Counted from the first letter of the stretch, positions 22,210-35,340 are shown. The stretch: 64,000 nt of DNA from Anthracocystis setariae (GCA_928724745.1 CAKMXJ010000003.1:930001-994000); one strand, 5' to 3'. Translations and numbers: made by a program. Notes: generated by a model not told the origin, from the letters alone.

Positions 22210-22634
22210 GTTGGCAATGTATCCTCCGATCGTTATAGGTGGCGATGTGTTATGCAAGTATCGTGCCAGTGCCAGTGCGTGACAACGATGCGTAGGTCAG
22301 AGCGTGGATGAGGTTGGCCAAGGAGAGTGTAGCATCCAAGTATCTAGAAGTAGTGTTGCTTCCTCCACCCGTACGCCCTTGCAGAAGCTTGAACCAGAAT
22401 TCGGGTTTCGGCGTCAATTTTCCTGAGTCCATGCGGAAACGCTTGCAAAATTTGGCTGTTTCTTCTGGAAATCATACCAACCACATTCATACTGTACCCT
22501 CTTCCTCATCCGACGCCAACTTGTCTGCTTCCTCCTGTGATCTACTCCTATCGGCTTGATCGACTGCTTTCTATCTCAATATACAGAAGCTTAGGTACGC
22601 TGCATCTGGTCTCCAGCCTGTCCGATCACACAAC
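22210..22634. promoter_or_regulatory. Divergent promoter region GIM5/poly-Asp protein
   Basis: This 425-nt non-coding interval lies between two divergent starts. Nothing specific was recognised. Confidence 0.45.
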
Positions 22635-22934
22635 ATGGGCAAGTCATCCAAGTTCTACAAGAAGCCTTCGCTCAAACAAAAGCAGGCGGCCCAAGCAAAG
22701 GTTCGCTCTTCAGCCTCAACTTCCACCACCGCAACCACACCCGTGTTCAAGCAGCTGGCCGTCAAAAAGGCTGCTCTGACCGGCAAATCGCTCGAGAAGA
22801 AGGTGGCGCTGGAGGAGAAATCTCGTCAGAAGGAGCAAGCGACCCGTGCTCCTAAGCCTATTTTCCGCCCGGCTCGAGCCGCTGCTTCATCTCGCCCTCG
22901 AAACGCTGAAGACGAGCGAGATGACGATATGGAC

Positions 22935-22998
<64 letters not shown>

Positions 22999-23105
22999 CC
23001 GAACAGATCAAGAGGCGGCCTCGGAACCGTCAGCGAAAGGACTGGGGTCCCATGCCAAAGGAGTTGGGCATTGACTACCTCAAGCAGTGGGATTCCCGTT
23101 CGTAA
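22635..23105 (+). CDS. Small basic-acidic protein with poly-Asp tract
   Basis: 156 residues from an ATG in good context (AACATGGGCAAG). The N-terminal third is basic (MGKSSKFYKKPSLKQKQAAQ), followed by a Lys/Glu helix-forming stretch. A run of more than 20 Asp encoded by pure GAT repeats comes next, then a basic patch (KRRPRNRQRK) and a compact C-terminus DWGPMPKELGIDYLKQWDSR that looks conserved rather than low complexity. I do not recognise the family. The combination of acidic tract and basic patches suggests a nuclear or nucleolar chaperone-like or ribosome-biogenesis protein, but that is inference. Converges with HADH. Confidence 0.7.
22932..22997 (+). repeat. (GAT)n microsatellite coding poly-Asp
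   Basis: About 22 uninterrupted GAT triplets inside the 156-residue gene. Codon purity suggests recent slippage expansion. Confidence 0.95.
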
Positions 23106-23452
23106 GGACGTGACGGGTCACAGGCTTACAAACAATCTCCCATGATGTGGCATCACTGCCCTATACCCCGTAAACCTGGAGTAGACGACATCTCCAATCT
23201 TCTCGTGCATCAACAATCAACAACGGTTGCCATCCATCGCAGCTTTGCAATTTTGTAACAGTATCTCCTCAATGTATTGGTATCGTATCAATGTCATTTC
23301 CTCTATTGATCGTGTTTCTGGAATGACATGGCCTCCGTTAGGCAGGAAATGGTAAGCAACCAAGCACGACGACGTTGGGTCCTTCATGACGCTTGCCTGC
23401 TTGCGCTAGCTCGAGTCGACTGCTACAGACGCCGTTGTGGAGCTGCTCGGAC
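23106..23452. other. Convergent intergenic region
   Basis: 347 nt of 3' flank shared by the poly-Asp protein gene and HADH. No gene seen. Confidence 0.5.
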
Positions 23453-24664
23453 TTACTTCTTTGCAGGAGCAGGGTACTCGTAGAAACCACCCTTTTCGCC
23501 GCTCTTCTTGCCGAGTTTACCCTGCTTGACGAGGTCTTCGAGCAACTTGGACTCGGCCACCGCTTCCGCCGAGATCTCGCCAGTCTTGACGCGGCTCTCC
23601 CTCCAGCCCTTTGCGATGTGCGACAGAGTGTCGAGACCGACGAGATCAGCAAGCTCGAAAGGTCCCATAGGGTATCCGGCACCAAGCTTCATGGCAATGT
23701 CCACATCCTTGGCAGTGGCTTCGCCTCGCTCCACAAGACGGATAGCCTCGAGCATGTACGGTACCAGAAGACGGTTGACGATGAAACTGCAACACAGAAA
23801 CAGAAACAGAACAAACGTCAACTTTTGGTCACGACTTCGACTGCACGAATGATGCGTTCAACTTACCCAGGTGAGTCAATGCATGCAACAGGCGTTTTGC
23901 CCATGCGCTTGGCCACTTCCGTCAATGAGTCAAACGTGTCGTTGTTGGTCTTGGTGGTACGAATGACCTCGACGAGCTTCATCTGAGGAACAGGGTTGAA
24001 GGCGTGGAACCCACCGAACCGCTCCTGCCTCTCAGCGGACACAGCCTCAGCGACGTCGCTGATGGAGAGAGAGCTGGTGTTGGAAGCAAACAGAGCGTCC
24101 TTGGGAGCCTTTCCGTCCAGGAAGCCAAAGAGATCCTTCTTGATGCCAACGTTTTCAATGATAGCCTCGATAACGAGATCAGTGTTTTTGACGGCTGCTT
24201 CAGGATCCGTGGTCACCTTGATCGAGTCAACGACACCCTTGACAAATTGCGCCTGCTCTTCGGCGCTAGCCTCAGCCATGGCTTTTTTAGCAATGCGGCC
24301 AAGCGACTTGGAGATGATATTCTGACCATTGGCAAGCGCCTTATCTGTGACGTCCGAGAGCGTCACGTTGAACTTGCCCTTGTGCGCCAAGACCTGTGCA
24401 ATGCCGGCTCCCATGAGACCGGCACCAAAGCTGTCAAAGTCGACATTACAGAACGACGGACATGAATTTGTTGTCAGCTACCGACCGGACGATTTCGCCA
24501 TTTCACAGCACTGGTTGCTGTACTCACACTGTGATGTTCTGGACCTCCTTGTTCTGGACCATCGACGAGGAGAAGGCTCTGGCAGGCAAGCGAGTCATCG
24601 AAGTCGAGGTGCCGGCCTTGGCCTGAGCGACGCGAAGAGCGAGTCGGGAGGATTGAAGCATCAT
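23453..24664 (-). CDS. HADH: Mitochondrial 3-hydroxyacyl-CoA dehydrogenase
   Basis: Three exons: 24664..24528, 24430..23867 and 23786..23453. The introns are 97 and 80 nt; 344 residues. The N-terminus [18 protein letters not shown] with [11 protein letters not shown] is a mitochondrial presequence. The NAD-binding Rossmann motif is [14 protein letters not shown] (about 46-59). [11 protein letters not shown] and the catalytic-histidine region [18 protein letters not shown] follow, then [20 protein letters not shown] and [18 protein letters not shown] of the C-terminal dimerisation domain. It oxidises L-3-hydroxyacyl-CoA to 3-ketoacyl-CoA in beta-oxidation, preferring short or medium chains in this family. 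The C-terminus (PAPAKK) is not a PTS1. Divergent from PRP43. Confidence 0.94.
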
Positions 24665-27605
<2,941 letters not shown>

Positions 27606-28438
27606 GGCTTCGGCTTGGCTCGATACGATCGAGTCTGGTTTGCATAGAAGCGTTTTCTGTTGTCGTATTGCAATCAATCAATTAGATATCCCACGCAGCC
27701 TCGCCGTGTTCGCATTACTGTGTTGTTGGGTTTGCTCCAGCCTGAACGAGGTCAGTATCGTCGTCGGTGATGATGATGATGTGATATTGTGGTTGTGATG
27801 GTGTGATGAGATGAGATGAGATGAAAACGTGGCTGGCTACCCACACTTGAACAATTAATTATAATATCGCTTTCGCTTTTGACACCCAAAAAAATGACTC
27901 AGGCAGCAGCATGTCAGTTGCGATCCGCGTGTAAGTCCAATCGAGCAGCGCCATGCATCAAACGTGACGATCAAAAAGAGGTGATTGATTGCATGTGTGG
28001 AGTTTTCCAAGGGTCCCCGCTCGCTTTTTTTTTTTTTTTTTTTTTTATTATTTTTCGAAAAAGAACGTCACATAGCACACACGCGAGAAAGGGCAGCAGG
28101 ATGCGGTGTCTCGCATGTGTGCATAACACTGACGCCCGGACATCGCACCACACTGTTGTAAGAAAAAGCATTTCGTTTGCTGAGCTCGCTTTCCTTGGTT
28201 CACTCCATCTTGGCGTTCGACATCGTCTCGTTGGTTTGTTCCTTTGTTCAAACAACACAAACTCTCGTCTTTGTTCTGCGACAACGAACGAGGACGTTCA
28301 GAACGCAGCCACCAGCAAGCACGCTTGCCACCTCTGAACATCCGCTACGTTGCTTCAGCAGCCGGACCCACGACAACCTCTTCCGCGCGTTGTTGAGCTT
28401 GCCCGTGCTCAGCTCGCGTCGTAGCATACGAACCCAAG
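27606..28438. other. Intergenic: PRP43 3' flank and VWFA-protein promoter
   Basis: 833 nt with a T22 run at 28025-28046 and a TGATGATG/GATGA repeat (about 27765-27823). No gene seen. Confidence 0.5.
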
Positions 28439-30091
28439 ATGGCGGTGGGCTCATCATCTCGCAACGCCGGCGGTGTGTTTGGCATGTTTGGCGCAGCAGC
28501 CCAGCACCTCAATGTGGCCGATCAGACTGACAACGCCTCCACCTCCGCCTCGGGTGCGTCCATCTGGGACCAGCCTGGGCGCACCATGGATCTCGTCTTC
28601 ATCATGGACGCAACAGGATCGATGGGCACATACATTGACTCGGCTACCAAAAATATCGAGACCATCTGTGAAAACATCATCCATTCTGAACAGCTCAGCG
28701 GTGCCGGAGCTCTTCGCATCGGCCTCATCGCATACCGTGACCATCCACCACAAGACCATACCTACATTGTCAAGAACTTTGGCTTCCACTCTCAGGTCGA
28801 AAAGGTCAAGGAGAACCTCAAGACGTTGTATGCGTCAGGTGGAGGCGATGGGCCGGAAGCTGTAACCGCAGCCATGAAGGCAGCCTTGGATTTGAATTGG
28901 CGTCCTCATGCTACCAAGCTCGCTGTGCTCATCGCTGACGCACCACCACATGGCATTGGCGAGTATGGCGATGGCTTCCAGGAAGGCTCGCCCGATGGAC
29001 AAGATCCGCTCCGACTTGCCAGACAGTACGCCAAGCGAGGCATACCACTGTTCATGATCGCCTGTGAACCCGCTCTCTCTGGCTACCAACACGCTGCCGA
29101 CTTCTACCAGGGTCTCGTTCAGATCACAGGTGCCATGCTCGTCCCTCTCACCACGGCCTCTCTGCTTAGCCACGTCATTCTGGGCATTGCGGGCGAGGTG
29201 ATGGATCTCGAGCGTCTCCACCGCGAGATCGGCGACGCCATCGCCGAACGTATCCAATCGCTCAGCCTCGAAGGCAACCAAAGCAACCCCATGGACGATG
29301 TCGCACGCGAACTGCACGAACGTCTGCTCCTTCGAAACGAAAGCACCAAACAACTCTACATCGAAAGCATCTATCGCGACACATCCGAGTCTCGTCACAA
29401 CATCCAGGTGTGGGCCACAGCGCCCGATCTCGCCACCGCCAAACCGCAGATCAAACGCGTGATGGGCTCGAGGTTGAGCGACAAGTATCTGCAGACGAGG
29501 ATGGCGAGTTCGGGGTACAAGCCGTATGTGCCGTTCCCCAAGCCTGCCGGTAGAACTGTAGTCGGCGGTGGTGGTGGTGGTGGTGGTGGTGGTGGTGGTG
29601 GCGCGGGGTTGGGTGGGTCGACTTCACCTTTGTCGCAGAACAACGCTGGTGGCGCCAGGAAGGTCGTCACCGAGTTCAGCACGTTTAGTGCCAGCCCGGG
29701 AATGAGCTTTCAGCATACGGGCTCGCCTCCATCGGTCAGCACGGCTAGGTTTGGTACCAACTCGCCGGCGGCGCGAGTCCAGAATAGCGGGTTTGGCTAC
29801 AAGGGTCCCGAAGGTTTCGCATACAGGAGCAGGGATGCGGGCGTCATGGACGACGATGATGATGATGACGACGATGCGCTACGCGTCGATGGCGAAAGGG
29901 TGCAAGAGTCGGACGAGGCCGCGGTCGCGACTGATTCCAAGACTTTGCCCGTGGCGGTCGACCAAGCAGGCGTCATACATGTCCAGGGTGAGGATGGTCA
30001 GACGCTGGCGTACCGACAGGGTGCGATCTCATTGGATCAGGTGCGTAGGCTTGCCATGCAAAGTGCGTACCGTGGCGGGTTGGGCGAATGA
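28439..30091 (+). CDS. VWFA-domain protein, related to alpha-kinase-type VWFA (vwkA-like) but without a kinase
   Basis: Intronless, 550 residues (AAGATGGCGGTG). Residues about 50-255 form a von Willebrand factor A domain: RTMDLVFIMDATGSMGTYID carries a MIDAS metal site D57-x-T59-x-S61, with ALRIGLIAYRDHPP, ASGGGDGPEAVTAAMKAAL and TKLAVLIADAPPHG as later conserved blocks. This subfamily of VWFA is known from Dictyostelium VwkA, where it precedes an alpha-kinase domain. Here a helical region is followed by a poly-Gly run (GGT repeats, about residues 375-391) and a disordered Ser/Gly tail with a short Asp run, and no kinase. Function unknown; protein-protein interaction through the MIDAS site is an inference. 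Confidence 0.85.
   Translation: MAVGSSSRNAGGVFGMFGAAAQHLNVADQTDNASTSASGASIWDQPGRTMDLVFIMDATGSMGTYIDSATKNIETICENIIHSEQLSGAGALRIGLIAYRDHPPQDHTYIVKNFGFHSQVEKVKENLKTLYASGGGDGPEAVTAAMKAALDLNWRPHATKLAVLIADAPPHGIGEYGDGFQEGSPDGQDPLRLARQYAKRGIPLFMIACEPALSGYQHAADFYQGLVQITGAMLVPLTTASLLSHVILGIAGEVMDLERLHREIGDAIAERIQSLSLEGNQSNPMDDVARELHERLLLRNESTKQLYIESIYRDTSESRHNIQVWATAPDLATAKPQIKRVMGSRLSDKYLQTRMASSGYKPYVPFPKPAGRTVVGGGGGGGGGGGGGAGLGGSTSPLSQNNAGGARKVVTEFSTFSASPGMSFQHTGSPPSVSTARFGTNSPAARVQNSGFGYKGPEGFAYRSRDAGVMDDDDDDDDDALRVDGERVQESDEAAVATDSKTLPVAVDQAGVIHVQGEDGQTLAYRQGAISLDQVRRLAMQSAYRGGLGE
29566..29600 (+). repeat. (GGT)n microsatellite coding poly-Gly
   Basis: GGT/GGC triplets encode a Gly run in the tail of the VWFA protein. 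Confidence 0.9.
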
Positions 30092-30142
30092 GGGCATTAG
30101 TTTAGCATTTTGTTTTTTTGGATTCAACCAAGCTGTGTGTGT

Positions 30143-30159
30143 GGGGGGGGGGGGGGGGG
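30143..30159. repeat. G17 homopolymer between two converging stop codons
   Basis: A pure G run directly after a TG repeat, inside the 85-nt gap between the converging VWFA and ARV1 genes. Confidence 0.9.
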
Positions 30160-30176
30160 AGGGGTATAAAATTGAC

Positions 30177-31412
30177 TTATGACAGGAAGCAGTATAGTGT
30201 GTAGCTCGTTAGGGCTTGGAAGGTCCAGGCGAGGCCTAGGATGAGTGGTGGACGCCATGAGGAAGCATTTTTTCTTGTTCGGGTTGATGAGGTTGGCGGG
30301 AGTACGGTGGCTATGGCTACGCCGGCGTTGAGGCTGGAGAGGAAGGTGCGGAGGATCCAGACCATGAAGCCTGTGTCGTGGGATGCGGTGGTGGTGGTGG
30401 TGGTGGAAGAAGAGGTGGAGGAGTGGGTGAGTTTGGTCGACCACATGAGCACCAAGGTGAGTAGGATGAGCGGGGAGAGTTGGGAGAGGAGGACGGCTTT
30501 GCATGCTAGGAAGGGGTCGGTGAAAATTTGCGTTTGGAGAAGGGTTGTTGAACGAGGAGGGGTGGTGGAAGATGACGTGCGTGGTCGAAGCGTAGTGTGG
30601 GGATCCGCCGTAGTTTTGTCTGTGGCATCGGAAGCCGGTGTAGCAGAGTTGGGCTGAGTCTTGAGTAGATGGCTCGTTACGATCCAAGTGAGAATGCCAA
30701 CCGCGAGATGCAATGCCAGCCCTTCAACCAGTGTAATCACCAACACGTTCCCAAACGAAATCAACGTCGGCAGAATATCGTCGCTTCCCTCCACCACATG
30801 ACGCTTAGCGAACAACGGCGCAGCGCTACACACAGCCCCAATCGCTCTATCCGCCTCCACCACCCCGAACTCGCATGCACCCACATTCGTCGCGCGTGGC
30901 GTAAACAACGACGGGAAGAAAATCCCCGCTTGCAACGGCAACCTTGGTTGCAACCACACCGCCAACTTGGCCGAAAGCCGATTCGATTCACTCGAGCCAA
31001 GGGCGAAAGCAAGACTCGGCGGTTGAACGCACAGATAAAACCAACGGATATAGGCGTCTACCAAAGAAAGCGCAAAGAACTTGTTCAAAAACATCGACAG
31101 GTCAGCAGCCAACCATTTCCTCCTCGAATCTATGCTGTCCCGAGGAGAGGGTGTGGCAAAGATGCTGGAGCGATTGAAGAGCAGGTGTCGGTAGGCTTGT
31201 GGTTTAGCGAGGATGAGATCGATTATGACGACGGTGAGGTCGTGTTCCAAGTATTCGTCGGCGAACACTGCTGTCTCGGGTGCTGCTGCGTTGGTCGTGG
31301 ACGATTTGGGCGAGCACACGTCAGATTTGCAGGGTGAGAGCACAATGTGGTCACGTCCGTATCGCATGTAGAGCGACTCGATGGGGGTCGAGCAGTGAAC
31401 GCAAATCGGCAT
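30177..31412 (-). CDS. ARV1: ARV1-family sterol/lipid homeostasis protein
   Basis: Intronless, 411 residues. The N-terminal Arv1 homology region shows C4-x2-C7 in MPICVHCSTPIESLYMRY, then C28-x4-C33 in VLSPCKSDVC. After a short insertion comes DEYLEHDLTVVIIDLILAK and PQAYRHLLFNR, the best-conserved Arv1 signature. Several hydrophobic segments follow (for example ISFGNVLVITLVEGLALHLAV and LLSQLSPLILLTLVLMW), consistent with an integral ER membrane protein. Arv1 affects sterol trafficking and GPI-anchor synthesis. The second cysteine pair is spaced x4 rather than the more usual x2, and the protein is longer than yeast Arv1 because of Ser/Thr-rich insertions. Its 3' end is 85 nt from the VWFA gene. 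Confidence 0.88.
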   Translation of the reverse strand: MPICVHCSTPIESLYMRYGRDHIVLSPCKSDVCSPKSSTTNAAAPETAVFADEYLEHDLTVVIIDLILAKPQAYRHLLFNRSSIFATPSPRDSIDSRRKWLAADLSMFLNKFFALSLVDAYIRWFYLCVQPPSLAFALGSSESNRLSAKLAVWLQPRLPLQAGIFFPSLFTPRATNVGACEFGVVEADRAIGAVCSAAPLFAKRHVVEGSDDILPTLISFGNVLVITLVEGLALHLAVGILTWIVTSHLLKTQPNSATPASDATDKTTADPHTTLRPRTSSSTTPPRSTTLLQTQIFTDPFLACKAVLLSQLSPLILLTLVLMWSTKLTHSSTSSSTTTTTTASHDTGFMVWILRTFLSSLNAGVAIATVLPPTSSTRTRKNASSWRPPLILGLAWTFQALTSYTLYCFLS

Positions 31413-32117
31413 GATGCAATCCCTTGTCCGCAGCCTGACGGTCAGAGGATTGCGACGTTTGCAGTCAACGAAGCGCTAGGATAAGCGCCGAGCTAGAGCA
31501 GACAATTATGAATGGGCATGCGACACCATGATGGAGCGAGATGTGCGTCGATGATGGAGAAGGCAAGGAGGAGAACGTGGGGAAAGAGCAGGTTTCTAGC
31601 CTGACAAGAGGCTGGCTTGTGCTCTCACGATACATTTTTTCCCGCAGCACACTGACTTGCGAGAGATTTTCCCACATTCACAATTGCTGTCGGATCTTGC
31701 GAACAACAGACAAGACTTCGGAGCTATCCATACGCCACTCGGGATCGCTTCACACTGCGGTTCTGGAGCGAAGCAAACCTCCTCATCGCCACAATCGAAC
31801 GGATCAATCTGTCTACTCGGACTCTAAAACTCGTCGGTGCAGTGCAACTCTGGCAGCCAGACTGAGAAACTTGACACTCGACAGATTGATTGCGGACAAG
31901 AGGTGTGAATCAAATTGCTGGGCATGAATCCAAGCCTTTTGAAAAGCAGAGGCATGCTCAACCACAAAGAAGCCTGCATCTGGCTAGGTTGAGCTGAGAC
32001 CTCCGATGATAGTGCATAGATGCGAAGAATAGTGTTACAAGTGCGAAAGTTGCGAGGCTGATAAGCCGGATGTGTCATAACGCTTTGAGCAGAGCAGGCC
32101 ATTCAAGCTCAGTAGGC
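31413..32117. other. Intergenic: ARV1 promoter and TOM22 3' flank
   Basis: 705 nt between two minus-strand genes. Short open frames here lack codon structure or recognisable motifs. No gene supported. Confidence 0.5.
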
Positions 32118-32745
32118 TTAGAATCCGGGTGGACGCAAGCCCTGGGGAGCAGGTGCTTGAGCGGGGTACTGACCCTGCTGCTGGCCCTGGGGTGCTGCTG
32201 GTGTACCAGCCAACATGTGCTGTGCGCCCTGCTGTTGGGCCATCATCTCCTTCTCCTGCGCAACGATTCTGGACTCGTCCTCCACTGCAAGTGCAAACGG
32301 CAATCCAATGAGGAGAGCCGAGGTGGTGACGACCCAGACGAGCTTTCCTGCGAGAAGCGAGCCGGTGAAAGCGTATGAGGTGGTGGTGTTGAACGTGGAG
32401 ACGATGGAGCGACGTGTGGAGGGGGGGATGATGTCCTGGAGAGCCGAGATACGCTCCCAGATAGTCTCTTCCTTGAGAGCGAGACCTCGTTCGGAAACGT
32501 CAGAGTCGTCGGAGAAGTCGGACTGTGAGCAGCATCAAGGTTTTGGGACAAGTCAAATCAGGAGAAAGCATGTCAGCAACCAAGCAACAAAAGAGTGGCA
32601 AGGACATGATGATAGCTCGACTTACCTCGGCATCAGAGTCTTCCTCCTCCCATTCATCGTCGTCAGCTGCAGCGGCAGCGGCGGCAGCAGAAGTGCGCTG
32701 CTGTCGGAGGATCTCCTCATCGGGGACTTCTTCCAAGCGAACCAT
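32118..32745 (-). CDS. TOM22: Mitochondrial import receptor subunit Tom22
   Basis: Two exons, 32745..32626 and 32522..32118, with a 103-nt phase-0 intron; 174 residues. An acidic cytosolic N-terminus (DDDEWEEEDSDAE, then SDFSDDSDVSE) precedes ETIWERISALQDIIPPSTRR. A single transmembrane segment (about residues 98-122, KLVWVVTTSALLIGLPFALA) follows, then a short intermembrane-space tail rich in Gln/Pro/Ala. This order (acidic receptor region, amphipathic helix, tail-anchor-like segment) is that of fungal Tom22, the central receptor that binds presequences and organises the TOM complex. Divergent from PHO88, with a 5S rRNA gene between them. Confidence 0.93.
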
Positions 32746-33150
32746 TTTGTGTATATGAGCCTACGAGACTGGCTACGAGAGGGATCAAGATTCTCGTGTG
32801 TGGATGCGACTGACGATGACGCCGCTGTGTAATTGTTGGATGGTCGAGAAGATGGAGGTCCAGCGATTCGATGTACGATAAGTATATGAGTGTGATGAAG
32901 ATGAGGATGACAATGACAAAGTGGAGATGGCACCGACAGATTTTCAACCAGCCGGAACCAAGCGGCTGACTGCATCATCTGAAATGCAAGCCAGCCTGCC
33001 TGCCTGCCTTCCCTTCTGCTGCTCTCAGCGTGCTCCTGCCCCCGTCTTCCGGGCGAGCCTGTCAAGAAAAAATTGTGCCTCGATCAAGGCAGAGTCGAGT
33101 CCTTTTTTCAAACGATGTGAGATCGTACAGAAGCAAAGAAAAAGACAACC
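32746..33150. other. Intergenic: TOM22 promoter
   Basis: About 400 nt upstream of TOM22 and downstream of the 5S rRNA gene. Nothing else recognised. Confidence 0.45.
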
Positions 33151-33157
33151 AAAAAAA
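33151..33157 (-). terminator. RNA polymerase III T-run terminator of the 5S gene
   Basis: Seven T residues on the minus strand three bases after the mature 5S 3' end. Confidence 0.85.
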
Positions 33158-33160
33158 GGG

Positions 33161-33278
33161 AACTGCAGCACCTAGGATTCCCGCGTGGTCCCCCACCGCA
33201 GTACTGACTAGGCGATACCTTGCTTAACTTCGCAGATCGGACGGGATGCGGTGCTTTCAAGGTTCTATGGCCGCAGAT
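33161..33278 (-). rRNA. rrn5: 5S ribosomal RNA
   Basis: 118 nt on the minus strand. Recognisable 5S blocks in order are GGCCATAG near the 5' end, GCACCGCATCCCGTCCGAT, GAAGTTAAGCAAGG (box A region), AGTACTGCGGTGGGGGACC (box C region) and CGCGGGAATCCTAGGTGCTG. The 5' end (ATCTGCGGC) pairs with the 3' end (GCTGCAGTT) to give helix I with one U-U mismatch and one G-U pair. A T7 run follows. The sequence matches the basidiomycete 5S type. It is a single dispersed copy, not linked to a 35S rDNA repeat in this window, which fits fungi with scattered 5S genes. Confidence 0.95.
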
Positions 33279-33300
33279 GATCGGCTTTGCTTGATAAACA

Positions 33301-33308
33301 TTTATATA
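33301..33308 (-). promoter_or_regulatory. TATA element upstream of the 5S rRNA gene
   Basis: TATATAAA on the minus strand at -23 to -30 relative to the inferred 5S +1 (33278). The position fits an upstream TATA that recruits TFIIIB, as in fission yeast Pol III genes. Confidence 0.65.
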
Positions 33309-33310
33309 TG

Positions 33311-33934
33311 GATGACGATGACCATGACCATGATTTCTCTCGGCCTGTTCTTTGACTTGCTCCTTATTCGGGTATCCGGAAAGTCACAAAGGAAAGCTGC
33401 TGGATGCAGACCCATTGCTTTTGATCATGAGCCATGGCTTGGACGATGAGCGGATATTGATTGCAAGAGAAAAGGTATGGGCTGCTAAGATGGCAGAAGG
33501 CGGAACAAGTGGAAAGAGCCAATTAGGAAGGATGCGGTGGCGGTGAGTGGAAAAGAGCTTCGCGTCTTGCACGTACGTCTTGGCAGGCAGCTCTCCTCTC
33601 TGAGCTGAGTCTTGTTGCGGCTCGAGGTTGGCCGGGGCCCTGGAGTAGAATTTGAGCGACGCAAGCCAATAATCCCATCTCAACCAATCTGCGGCCAATC
33701 CGATTCACGATTTTGCATTTCCATTCCCTTTGCCAATCACAAATCCTTCTCGGCAACTCGCTCCGCCGCCACGCTGCCCCACACCGCAAACCGACGCAGC
33801 GATCCAATTCTTCTTATACTCGCCGCACCCAACCTGTCTCTCTCCTTCATCTTTTCCACACCATCTCAACACATACCCCTTTTTCAACCTATCCGTCCAT
33901 TCCAACGCAAGGAAGCGACCTACTGTATACAAGA
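33311..33934. promoter_or_regulatory. PHO88 promoter and leader
   Basis: About 620 nt between the 5S TATA element and the PHO88 start. The last 200 nt are pyrimidine-rich on the plus strand, as usual for leaders here. No gene seen. Confidence 0.5.
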
Positions 33935-34623
33935 TGAGCGCAGCTATTGGTAACATGGTAAGCATCCTTCCCTCTTCCTAGCTTGCAGACGTTTCCTGCT
34001 GGCTGACCAGCCTTCTTTTTTTTTTTTTTGTTTTTTTCCCTCTTGCAATCCATTTCATCCACGTCGCCGCTGTGTAGGCCTTCATGTTTGGCGCAATGCA
34101 AGTCGCCAAGCGCATCCCCTTCGACGAGCGCCCAGAGTACGTCACGTATGCGCGCATCGCCTACGTCTCGGTACAGCTTCTCTGTGTTGCGCTGTACTAC
34201 TTCTGCTCGATGCGAGTCAAGAAGGCCAACGACCTCACCGTGATCAAGTACGTCAACCCCAAGGGACCCATGTCCCAGGAGCCAGGCGAGCTTGTCACCA
34301 CCACCAACAGGGACTACGACCTGCAGGAGATCTCCAAGGCCACCCGCGGTATCCTCATGGGCTGCGCCATGGTCGGCTTCATGCACCTCTACCTCGGTTA
34401 CACCAACCCTCTTGTGATTCAATCCATCCTCCCGCTCAAGAACGCGTTCGAGAGCAACATGGCCAAGATCTGGATCTGGGGACAGCCCGCTACCGGTGAT
34501 CTTAAGAGGCCATTCAAGGCTCCGCCTGGTCTGTTTGGTGCCGCCGGTCAGTCTGGTCCTCAGACTGACAAGGCTGCTATCAAGGAAGCCGAGAAGGCCG
34601 GCGCCGTTAAGAAGGACGAGTAA
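33935..34623 (+). CDS. PHO88: Pho88/Snd3 ER membrane protein
   Basis: A 24-nt first exon (33935..33958, MSAAIGNM) is joined across a 119-nt intron (GTAAGC donor, GTGTAG acceptor, internal poly-T) to exon 2 (34078..34623); 189 residues. Key blocks are FGAMQVAKRIPFDERPEYVT, a hydrophobic segment IAYVSVQLLCVALYYFCSM, TTTNRDYDLQEISKATRGIL, GFMHLYLGYTNPLVIQSILP and the family hallmark GQPATGDLKRPFKAPPGLFG. Pho88 was named for phosphate transport effects. It is now known as Snd3, part of the SRP-independent route that targets proteins to the ER. Sequence and length match the fungal family throughout. Confidence 0.96.
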
Positions 34624-35282
34624 GCGCGGTCCTCAGAGTCAGGTAGCGTATTCTTCTCCCAGTTGTTCCAGCTGCTCTTGGCCGATATCCCCTTGGCAAA
34701 CTTCTGTCGGTCTTTGGACTCATGTCGCCCGCCCGGGTGTCATGCCACAACCATTCCTGTTTTCTCCTCAGCTCATGTATATACACACTTGGCCTTAAAT
34801 CAGGCTTTTATTGTACCATCCTACGATACACTTTGACTTTTTTCTAATCCGTACATGTGTGTGCGAACCAATCTGGTTTGAGCATTAACAGCTTTTGACG
34901 AGCGTTTGCTTTCCACCACAGCTGTGTTGGACGTGGCATGGAGTAGTAGACTCTCTTGACCAGGTTGACGACCAGTTTAAACCTAGTCTATGTCGCAGCA
35001 CCGTACCGTACTGTACTATACAGTAGAACGCAGCATCCATCGTACGGATTGGCGCTACCTTGGGTCTGTGTGTGGGAAACGGGTGTGCTGCGCGTGGGCC
35101 CAGTCGCCAACTAACATGCATTATTACTGTAAATATTTTGCGATTAATTTTGTGATTACACACTGTATTGCGCTCCGCAGTTGACAGCAAAATTCCGAAA
35201 AGTGGGTCGAAAGTTGCTGCTCTGAGCGTCGGTCGGTCACATCTCTCACCATCCTTCATCACCATCTCGGCTGATCGTCACC

Positions 35283-35340
<58 letters not shown>

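Noticed and set aside
23340..23460. Alternative splicing at the HADH stop (AAGTAAGT) to create a peroxisomal PTS1, a mechanism known in Ustilago maydis
   Set aside because: None of the nearby AG acceptors joined in frame gives an SKL-like C-terminus.
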